NCBI RefSeq assembly: GCF_900114605.1
Contig: NZ_FOTP01000001.1
Span: 1,302,001-1,366,000, forward strand
DNA from: Bradyrhizobium sp. NFR13
Lineage (GTDB): Bacteria; Pseudomonadota; Alphaproteobacteria; Rhizobiales; Xanthobacteraceae
Direction of reading: 5' to 3'
Length of the DNA: 64,000 bases
The notes under the pieces: generated by a model
Told to the model about the DNA's origin: nothing
Databases searched by the model: none
What the model saw: the letters and a program-made list of their open reading frames with translations, nothing else
In this document: in pieces, positions 57,457 to 64,000 of the stretch
Numbering within the stretch: position 1 is the first letter of the stretch
Layout: every line of letters starts with the position of its first letter
Position numbers and translations under genes: made by a program

Positions 57457-57856
57457 CAAAGTCTCCGCATCGAAGCCCTCGGCCACACCGGCTGCGCCGG
57501 AACGCGTCGCCGCGTTCAACACTGGTCTCTCGGCCGAAAGCCGCGCTGCTGCTTTGCTGCTGGCCAAGGGCTACCGCATCCTCGCCCGCCGCTTTCGCAC
57601 GCCCCACGGCGAGATCGATATCGTTGCCAGGAGGCGCAGCCTGATCGCCTTTGTCGAGGTGAAGGCCCGCGCCAGCCTGGACGAGGCCGCCTATGCCGTG
57701 ACGCCCCGCCAGCAGGCCCGGATCATGGATGCCGCCCAGGGCTGGCTGATGGCGCATCCCGAACATGCGGAATTCGACCTGCGTTTTGACGTCGTGCTGA
57801 TTGCGCCGAGACATTTGCCACGCCATCTGTTAGCGGCATTCGACGCCAGTTCCTGA
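57443..57856 (+). CDS. YraN-family (UPF0102) nuclease-like protein
   Basis: A 137-residue protein of the UPF0102 family, with a restriction-endonuclease-like fold. [20 protein letters not shown] is followed by the core [20 protein letters not shown] and [13 protein letters not shown], where the E-x-D and E-V-K residues resemble a PD-(D/E)xK active site. Function not established. It overlaps the rsmI end by 14 bases, the usual partner. Confidence 0.9.
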   Translation: MAKTDKVSASKPSATPAAPERVAAFNTGLSAESRAAALLLAKGYRILARRFRTPHGEIDIVARRRSLIAFVEVKARASLDEAAYAVTPRQQARIMDAAQGWLMAHPEHAEFDLRFDVVLIAPRHLPRHLLAAFDASS

Positions 57857-57911
57857 CTTCAATATCTTCCTGAGTTTTCGCCTCCCCGACCACAATTTCG
57901 GATCTTGCAGT

Positions 57912-58853
57912 ATGACCTTGAACGTCGCCGTCCAGATGGACCCCATCGCACGCATCAATCACAAGGGCGATTCGACCTTCGCAATGCTGCTGGAGGCCCA
58001 GAAGCGCGGTCACAAGCTGTCCTACTACACCCCGGACAAGCTCTCGCTGCGCGGCAATGACGTGGTGGCGCCGGTGCAGTCCCTGTCGGTGCGCGACGTC
58101 GAGGGCGACTACTTCACGCTCGGTGAACCGACTCGGGTTAATATGGAATCCTTCGACGTCGTGTTGCTGCGGCAGGACCCGCCATTCGATCTCGCTTACA
58201 TCACCTCGACGCATCTGCTCGAGCGCATTCATCCGAAGACGCTGGTGGTCAATGATCCGGCCTCGGTGCGCAACGCGCCGGAGAAGATTTTCGTGATGGG
58301 CTTCTCGGACCTGATGCCGCCGACGCTAATCTCGCGCGACAAGGACGAGATCAATGCATTCCGCGCCGAGCATGGCGCTGTGGTGATGAAGCCGCTGCAT
58401 GGCCATGGCGGCGCAGCGGTGTTTCGCGTGCTGCCGCAGGACATGAATTTCGGTTCGCTCTACGATCTGTTCTCCGTGACCTTCAAGGAGCAGTGGGTCA
58501 TCCAGCGCTTCCTCCCCGAAGTGAAGCATGGTGACAAGCGCATCATCCTGATCGACGGCGAATTCGCGGGTGCCGTGAACCGCGTGCCGGCTGAAGACGA
58601 TTTGCGCTCCAACATGGTGCGTGGCGGCGCCGCCAAGGCCACCGAACTCTCGCCGCGTGAGCGCGAGATCTGCGAACGTGTCGGACCGGCACTGCGTGAT
58701 CTCGGTCTGCTGTTCGTCGGCATCGACGTGATCGATGGCAATCTCACCGAGATCAACGTGACGTCGCCCACGGGCATTCGCGCCATCGCCAAGCTTGGCG
58801 GACCGGATGTCGCGGCGCGGGTCTGGGACGTGATCGAAGCGAAGCGGAAGTAA
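57912..58853 (+). CDS. gshB: Glutathione synthetase
   Basis: ATP-grasp ligase of 313 residues joining gamma-glutamylcysteine and glycine. [20 protein letters not shown] opens the pre-ATP domain; [15 protein letters not shown] and VQRFLPEV-like [20 protein letters not shown] contain ATP-binding residues; [20 protein letters not shown] supplies the metal-binding acid and asparagine. It completes glutathione synthesis. It follows yraN by 55 bases and probably shares its transcript. Confidence 0.97.
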   Translation: MTLNVAVQMDPIARINHKGDSTFAMLLEAQKRGHKLSYYTPDKLSLRGNDVVAPVQSLSVRDVEGDYFTLGEPTRVNMESFDVVLLRQDPPFDLAYITSTHLLERIHPKTLVVNDPASVRNAPEKIFVMGFSDLMPPTLISRDKDEINAFRAEHGAVVMKPLHGHGGAAVFRVLPQDMNFGSLYDLFSVTFKEQWVIQRFLPEVKHGDKRIILIDGEFAGAVNRVPAEDDLRSNMVRGGAAKATELSPREREICERVGPALRDLGLLFVGIDVIDGNLTEINVTSPTGIRAIAKLGGPDVAARVWDVIEAKRK

Positions 58854-59046
58854 ACTCCGCTCGCGTCACTCGCTGCGCTGCGTCAATACTTGACGCAGCA
58901 GTTTGAATTCCATTTGTCGCAATTCTCCGCCTGCTGCTTTTGCTTGCCAGTCATGGACGGCAAGCGCAGCATGCCGACGCACGCTCGACCAATCGAGCGG
59001 CCCGCTACATGTGGCGGCAAGCAAAAGCATATCAGTGGAGAAACGC

Positions 59047-60027
59047 ATGACTTCAGAAGTTTCGCGAAGGTCCCTGCTCTCGCTCGGCGCTGGTTTGGGC
59101 GCAAATCTTCTCGCTCCCGGCCTCATCGGCAGCGCATCGGCCAAGGCACCAAAGCTCGGCACACAGGCGCCCTACTTCCACCGTTTCATGTTAGGCAGCG
59201 CGGAAGTCACCGTTGTCTCCGACGGACCTTTGCCGCTCGGCGATCCCTCCGGCACATTCGTCGGCGTACCCAAGGAAGACGTGCAGAAGATGCTGACGGA
59301 TAATTTCCTCAGCAGCAGCAATGTCGTGCTCGAACAGAACGCGCCGATCGTCAACATGGGCGACAGGCTGATCCTGTTCGATACCGGCATGGGTACGTCG
59401 CAACTATTCGGCAACACCACAGGACGCTTGCAGAAGAGCATGGCCGAGGCTGGTATCAAACCCGGCGATATCGATGCAGTGGTGTGTTCACACGCGCATA
59501 TCGATCATATCGGCGGCATCGTCGATGCCAATGACAAGCCGCTGTTTCCGAACGCGCAAGTCTATCTCAGCGAGGAAGACTTCAAGTTCTGGACCGACGA
59601 AGGCAAACTCGGTTCGCCGCTCAAGGACTTCATCGTCCATGCACGCAAGAACCTGCTGCCGGTGAAGGATCGCCTGGTGTTTTTCAAGGACGGACAGGAG
59701 TTTCTGCCTGGCGTCACCGCCATGCATGCGCCCGGTCATACGTTCGGTCACCACATGTTCATGATCCAGTCGGACGGAAAGTCCTTCGCGTTCCTCGGCG
59801 ACCTCACCCATCATCAGGTGCTGCTGCTGGAGAGGCCGCGGATGGAATTCGCCTATGACTCAGATCCGAAGATGGCGGCGGCAACGCGGGTGAAGATGCT
59901 GGACATGCTCGCGGCCAACAAGGTCGCCGTGATGTCCTATCACTTCGCTTGGCCGGGCTATGGTCATGTGGTCAAATCGGGCGACGGCTTCCGCTATATC
60001 GCCGAGCCGATGGTGATGAATCTCTAG
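59047..60027 (+). CDS. Tat-exported metallo-beta-lactamase-fold hydrolase
   Basis: A 326-residue MBL-fold enzyme with a twin-arginine leader MTSEVSRRSLLSLGAGLGAN, then LLAPGLIGSASAKA with a likely cut after ASA. The metal motif VVCSHAHIDHIGGIVDANDK is canonical HxHxDH, with further ligands in MHAPGHTFGHHMFMI and FLGDLTHHQ. The group resembles quorum-quenching lactonases and other periplasmic MBL hydrolases, but the substrate is unknown. ATG 59047 starts the signal peptide and is preceded by GGAGAAACGC. The 193 bases before it hold nothing I can name. Confidence 0.9.
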   Translation: MTSEVSRRSLLSLGAGLGANLLAPGLIGSASAKAPKLGTQAPYFHRFMLGSAEVTVVSDGPLPLGDPSGTFVGVPKEDVQKMLTDNFLSSSNVVLEQNAPIVNMGDRLILFDTGMGTSQLFGNTTGRLQKSMAEAGIKPGDIDAVVCSHAHIDHIGGIVDANDKPLFPNAQVYLSEEDFKFWTDEGKLGSPLKDFIVHARKNLLPVKDRLVFFKDGQEFLPGVTAMHAPGHTFGHHMFMIQSDGKSFAFLGDLTHHQVLLLERPRMEFAYDSDPKMAAATRVKMLDMLAANKVAVMSYHFAWPGYGHVVKSGDGFRYIAEPMVMNL

Positions 60028-60243
60028 CGGAAATCCCGCAGCTTTCTTGCAGCCTTCATGCGGCGATCTTGAGTCAGCAATCGCCGCATGAACTCGGCAG
60101 CGGTCGTTACGCTGCGGAAGAAGGTCCCTTGTGCGCTGGCTGCCTTCGCTGGAACCACCGTATTCTACCGCAATATTTCGTTCTCTAATTGTTCTTGATT
60201 GAGAAGCAACCTTAGGTTACGCTTTCATCCGAATGAGGGCGGC

Positions 60244-61782
60244 ATGGTTCAACGCGTTTCCACCGTAGCCTTTGAGGGGATCGAGGCCCGCGCGGTCGAC
60301 GTGCAGGTTCAGGTCGTGCCCGGCCTGCCGAATTTTTTGATCGTCGGCCTGCCCGACAAGGCAGTGTCCGAGGCACGCGAACGGGTCCGCGCGGCGCTGG
60401 TCGCCTCAGGTCTGGCGCTGCCGGCGCGCCGCATCATCGTGAATCTCGCACCGGCTGACTTGCCGAAGGAAGGTAGCCACTACGATCTGCCGATCGCACT
60501 CGGATTGATGGCGGCGATCGGTGCGATTCCACCGGATGCTTTGGCGGGCTTCACCGTGCTCGGCGAACTCGGTCTCGATGGTTCGCTCGCTCCTGTGGCC
60601 GGCGTGCTGCCGGCTGCCATCGGCGCCAACGCGCGCGACGAGGGATTGATCTGTCCGGCGGCCTGCGGCGCGGAGGCCGCCTGGGCCAGTCCCGATATCC
60701 AGATCATCGCCGCAACATCGTTGATCCAGATCGCCAATCACTTCAAGGGCACACAGGTTCTGTCGCGGCCGCAACCGAAGATACATGCACGCGAGGAGGC
60801 CTTGCTGGATCTGCGCGACATCAAGGGACAGGAAAGCGCCAAACGTGCGCTCGAGATCGCCGCAGCCGGCGGCCATCACCTGCTGATGGCAGGGAGCCCG
60901 GGATCGGGGAAATCCATGCTCGCGGCGCGGCTGCCATCCATTCTGCCGCCGCTATCGCCCGCGGAGCTACTCGAAGTCTCGATGATCGCGTCGGTAGCCG
61001 GCGAGATCAAGGACGGCGCGCTCACCGCACGCCGGCCATTCCGCGCACCGCATCATTCCGCCAGCATGGCCGCACTCACCGGCGGAGGCCTGCGCGCGCG
61101 GCCGGGCGAGATTTCCCTGGCGCATCAAGGTGTGCTGTTTCTTGATGAATTGCCGGAGTTCGATCCGCGCGTGCTGGATTCGCTGCGCGCGCCACTCGAG
61201 AATGGCGAGGTGGCCGTGTCGCGCGCCAATCACCGCGTCACCTATCCCGCGCGCTTCATGCTTGTCGCTGCGATGAATCCATGCCGCTGCGGTCACGCTT
61301 TCGAGCCGGGCTTCTCCTGCAAACGTGGCCGCATCGATCGCTGCACCTCGGATTATCAGGCGCGCATCTCGGGCCCCTTGATGGATCGCATCGATCTGCG
61401 CATCGAAGTCCCGGCGGTGACCGCGGCGGATCTCATTCTGCCGCCACCGTCGGAAGGTTCCGCCGAAGTCGCGGCGCGTGTCGCCGCCGCGCGCGATCTG
61501 CAGACCATGCGCTATGCGGCGGCGGGATTGCCGGGCACACATACCAATGCCTCCGCGCCTGCCTCTGTGCTGGAAACGGTAGCGCAGCCGGATGCGCAGG
61601 GGCTGATATTGTTGCGCGATGCCGCCGAAACGATGCGACTGACCGCGCGCGGTTATCACCGCGTACTGCGCGTGGCGCGGACGCTGGCGGATCTCGACGG
61701 CGCCGAGAAAATCGGGCGGCTGCATCTGGCCGAGGCGTTGTCTTATCGCGCGCTGGCGGAGGACGTTCGCCGCGCGGCGTGA
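60244..61782 (+). CDS. comM: ComM/YifB-like AAA+ ATPase (Mg-chelatase family)
   Basis: A 512-residue protein with an N-terminal Lon-like domain (LPNFLIVGLPDKAVSEARER, NLAPADLPKEGSHYDLPIAL), a central AAA+ module with Walker A MAGSPGSGKSMLAARLPS and Walker B VLFLDELPEFDPRVLDSLRA, and a C-terminal Mg-chelatase-like part with zinc-binding cysteines in MNPCRCGHAFEPGFSCKRG. ComM is a hexameric branch-migration helicase in natural transformation and recombination. ATG 60244 fits the family start. The 216-base gap upstream shows no clear signal. Confidence 0.93.
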   Translation: MVQRVSTVAFEGIEARAVDVQVQVVPGLPNFLIVGLPDKAVSEARERVRAALVASGLALPARRIIVNLAPADLPKEGSHYDLPIALGLMAAIGAIPPDALAGFTVLGELGLDGSLAPVAGVLPAAIGANARDEGLICPAACGAEAAWASPDIQIIAATSLIQIANHFKGTQVLSRPQPKIHAREEALLDLRDIKGQESAKRALEIAAAGGHHLLMAGSPGSGKSMLAARLPSILPPLSPAELLEVSMIASVAGEIKDGALTARRPFRAPHHSASMAALTGGGLRARPGEISLAHQGVLFLDELPEFDPRVLDSLRAPLENGEVAVSRANHRVTYPARFMLVAAMNPCRCGHAFEPGFSCKRGRIDRCTSDYQARISGPLMDRIDLRIEVPAVTAADLILPPPSEGSAEVAARVAAARDLQTMRYAAAGLPGTHTNASAPASVLETVAQPDAQGLILLRDAAETMRLTARGYHRVLRVARTLADLDGAEKIGRLHLAEALSYRALAEDVRRAA

Positions 61783-61889
61783 ATTTCCGGCAACGCCCCC
61801 GATGTGGACGTCAACGCGATAGTAACGAGTTTTGTTTACGCTCTGCTCACCATAACCCCGCGTTACGGGGCCAGGGCGAGTACCGTGTC

Positions 61890-62360
61890 ATGCTGCGTTT
61901 CAAGATTTTAGCCTCGACGATTCCTTTGGTACTCGCGGCCTTTCTCGCGCGTGGTGATCTCGTAGCCGGCACGCATCCCTGCATCTCCACCGGTGAAACC
62001 ACCATCCAGATGGCCACCATGCCCTGGCAGGCGCAATCGCATGTCAGCTTCACGAGCGATCCCTTGCAGGCAACCGTCCGTGTGCAAATCGTCGATAGTG
62101 CCGACACCGCCGACTTTGTCGTGCTCGATGATGTTGATGCAACGGAACCGGATGCCTGCCCCGTCACCGCTGCGACGCGCTTCATCGGCATTGCCGATAC
62201 GTCGGCAACATCGGAACCTGTCATCTATCTGTCGGAACAGGGTGACGCCAATTACCGGATCTTCGTGAAGTCGCGCGGTTTCACGGCGCGCGACGCCGCC
62301 GCGCTGATCGTCAGCGCCCACAGCCGCAGCCCGGCGCGAATGGCAGCGGCCAGCCTCTAA
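61890..62360 (+). CDS. Small secreted protein of unknown function
   Basis: A 156-residue protein starting MLRFKILASTIPLVLAAFLA, a Sec signal peptide with a likely cut near the following RGDLVAG. The mature part has two cysteines (THPCISTGE and EPDACPV) that could form a disulfide, and alternating strands (SHVSFTSDPLQATVRVQIVD, SEPVIYLSEQGDANYRIFV). No family recognised. An in-frame GTG lies directly before the ATG. It stands alone between comM and the kinase gene, both on the same strand; no operon is evident. Confidence 0.7.
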   Translation: MLRFKILASTIPLVLAAFLARGDLVAGTHPCISTGETTIQMATMPWQAQSHVSFTSDPLQATVRVQIVDSADTADFVVLDDVDATEPDACPVTAATRFIGIADTSATSEPVIYLSEQGDANYRIFVKSRGFTARDAAALIVSAHSRSPARMAAASL

Positions 62361-62535
62361 GAAGAGGATTAACGCTTCATCAACCATGTCTGTGCCGGCA
62401 ACTTCAAAACTGCCGTGACGCAAGCACTTGGCAACAACATCGCCGCATTGTCTCTGGCGGGCGCGATCGCCAGATCACGGCCTGTATTCGCTCGCAATCA
62501 CGAGCCCCGATGTGACAAAGCCGGAGTGCTGATCT

Positions 62536-64000
62536 GTGGCGAAGGGCGTTTTCCGGATCAAGGTCTACCTCCGCCGCTTCGCGCGCCGCTTTCCGTGGCT
62601 TGCTTTCGTCATCCGCTCCTTCGTGATGTTCTCGGCTGCCTTCGGCGGCGCCTATGGCTTCATCTCCGGTTCGACCTCCAAAGACTCCGGTTACGATCCG
62701 CATGCTTTTGCGATCGGTGCCAGCTTCCTGTTCGCGCTGGCCTGCGTCGCCTTGGCCACCATGAGCATCCGTACGCGCTTCATGGGCAAACGGATGCGCA
62801 AACTGGCTGCGCATAACGAAGCCCTGGTCGACCGGAACTGGGAATTGAAGGAAGCCGAAGAGCGCGCGCGCAGCCTGTTCGAGGCACAGGGCGACCTCAT
62901 TGTGATCCGCAACAACGAAGGCTGCATCACCTTCGTCAACGATGCCTATTGTGCGCTGGCGGAGCAATCACGCGAAGCGTTGATCGGCAGCCGCTTCGAA
63001 CTCACGCTGCTGGAACAGGGCGATATCGCCAACGAGCCCAACGGCACCAGCATGCACGATCAGAAGATCGCCACGGCGACCGGTCCGCGCTGGATCGCCT
63101 GGCGCGAAGGTCTGGTGCGGATCGATGCGGGCCAGCCCGCGGAACTGCAATGCGTCGGCCGCGATGTCACTGACCGTACCCAGACCGAACGCGCCCTCGG
63201 TGAGGCACGCGACCATGCCAATGCCGCCAACCGAGCCAAGTCGCGGTTCCTCGCGATGGCGTCGCATGAAATCCGCACGCCGCTGAACGGCATTCTCGGC
63301 ATGAGCGGCTTGCTGCTCGATACGCCGCTGACACCCGAACAGACCACTTACGCCAAGGCCGTGAAGACCTCCGGCGATGCGCTGCTGTCGCTGATCGAGG
63401 AGCTGCTGGATTACTCCAAGATCGAGGCCGGCAAGATCGATCTGGAACATCGACCCTTTGCACTAGCCGGATTGATCGAGGACGTCACCGAATTGCTGGC
63501 GCCGCGCGCGCAGGCCCGCAATCTCGAAATCGCGGCCTATGTCGATGAGCGATTGCCGCTGACAGTGATGGGCGATGCGGCGCGCCTGCGCCAGGTGCTG
63601 CTCAATCTCGCCGGCAATGCCATCAAGTTCACAGCGACCGGCGGCGTAGCGCTGATCGTCGAGCCCGGCATCTGGCCGAACGAAATCTCTTTCCTGGTAC
63701 GCGACACCGGCATCGGCATCGCGCCGGATGCGCAGCAGCGCATCTTTCACGAATTTGAGCAGGCAGACGAGGGCACCGCGCGCCATTATGGCGGAACGGG
63801 TCTTGGCCTCAGCATCAGCGAGCGCATCGTCAAGCGCATGAACGGCCGCATCACGCTGCAGAGCACGCTCGGTGCCGGCTCGACATTCGAAGTGTCTATC
63901 CCGCTCGCCGCTTCCGACAGCGGCACCGCGACCTTCGTGCCGCCGGATCTCACCGGCCTTTCGGTGATGCTGGTGGCGCCACAAACCATCGAAGCTTCGC
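62536..64000 (+). CDS. Membrane histidine kinase, probably hybrid, cut by the window end
   Basis: The open frame from GTG 62536 (GGAG ten bases upstream) runs off the end at 488 codons. In order: two membrane helices (about 20-45 and 58-78), a PAS domain (about 115-215, LFEAQGDLIVIRNNEGCITF), HisKA with H244 in ASHEIRTPLNGILGMSGLLL, HATPase_c with N361 in NLAGNAIKF, DTGIGI at 390-395 and GGTGLGLSI near 420. After residue 465 LTGLSVMLVAPQTIEAS looks like the first strand of a receiver domain, but without the usual acidic pair. Ligand and output unknown. Incomplete here. Confidence 0.9.
   Translation, partial: MAKGVFRIKVYLRRFARRFPWLAFVIRSFVMFSAAFGGAYGFISGSTSKDSGYDPHAFAIGASFLFALACVALATMSIRTRFMGKRMRKLAAHNEALVDRNWELKEAEERARSLFEAQGDLIVIRNNEGCITFVNDAYCALAEQSREALIGSRFELTLLEQGDIANEPNGTSMHDQKIATATGPRWIAWREGLVRIDAGQPAELQCVGRDVTDRTQTERALGEARDHANAANRAKSRFLAMASHEIRTPLNGILGMSGLLLDTPLTPEQTTYAKAVKTSGDALLSLIEELLDYSKIEAGKIDLEHRPFALAGLIEDVTELLAPRAQARNLEIAAYVDERLPLTVMGDAARLRQVLLNLAGNAIKFTATGGVALIVEPGIWPNEISFLVRDTGIGIAPDAQQRIFHEFEQADEGTARHYGGTGLGLSISERIVKRMNGRITLQSTLGAGSTFEVSIPLAASDSGTATFVPPDLTGLSVMLVAPQTIEAS

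Overview
The window reads as chromosomal core DNA of a high-GC alphaproteobacterium of the Bradyrhizobium / Rhodopseudomonas / Afipia group (Nitrobacteraceae). Grounds: the protein sequences and gene order (fzlA-queG, infC-rpmI-rplT-pheST, dnaKJ-pmtA, hrcA/grpE beside rph-rdgB-hemW, an LpoA-like lipoprotein beside rsmI-yraN-gshB), an AUU start on infC, rhizobial PmtA, and dispersed GC-rich palindromes of the kind found in these genomes. The family-level call is inference; genus and species are not fixed by what I see. I see no insertion sequence, integrase, phage gene or CRISPR array.

Layout. 1-9000: a MarR regulator, then on the minus strand a complete high-affinity potassium system (a 27-residue membrane micro-ORF, kdpF, A, B, C, D, E). 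9000-11150: an uncharacterised protein and a dgoK-dgoA pair (2-keto-3-deoxygalactonate breakdown). 11257-11343: tRNA-Leu(CAG) with a clear promoter. 11500-16700: NDUFA9-like SDR, UppP, FzlA, QueG, an NTF2-like protein and an alpha/beta hydrolase. 17000-24200: translation block infC, rpmI, rplT, pheS, pheT, with pheT running by 4-base overlaps into a TauE/SafE permease and a Tat-exported metallo-hydrolase. 24200-30850: Tat-exported flavin amine oxidase, YiiX-like cysteine hydrolase, sugar-type ABC importer (binding protein and two permeases, no ATPase), EI24 protein. 30850-33130: DNA repair (endonuclease III, AraC-type/Ogt fusion) with a DUF2244 protein. 33200-37790: a probable catabolic unit (MFS permease, aldehyde dehydrogenase, FCD-type GntR regulator) divergent from an alpha/beta hydrolase lacking its nucleophile serine. 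37800-41700: gpmA, dapB, DUF1330, pyrF, FMN reductase, pmtA. 41775-45000: dnaJ, dnaK. 45380-50300: secreted unknown, two tandem paralogous GT-C-like membrane proteins, Tat-exported nicotinamidase. 50460-58850: grpE, hrcA, rph, rdgB, hemW, LpoA-like lipoprotein, rsmI, yraN, gshB. 59000-64000: second Tat metallo-hydrolase, ComM-like ATPase, small secreted protein, and a histidine kinase cut by the window end.

How it fits together. Most genes are housekeeping: translation, protein folding under sigma-32-type promoters (seen at dnaK and grpE), nucleotide-pool and tRNA maintenance, envelope synthesis and division. The parts worth a second look are small or atypical: the micro-ORF in front of kdpF, a 48-residue membrane ORF antisense between infC and rpmI, the serine-less hydrolase, the exported nicotinamidase, the paired GT-C proteins and an apparent degenerate receiver at the end of the kinase. 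I did not find a convincing wholly new multi-gene system.
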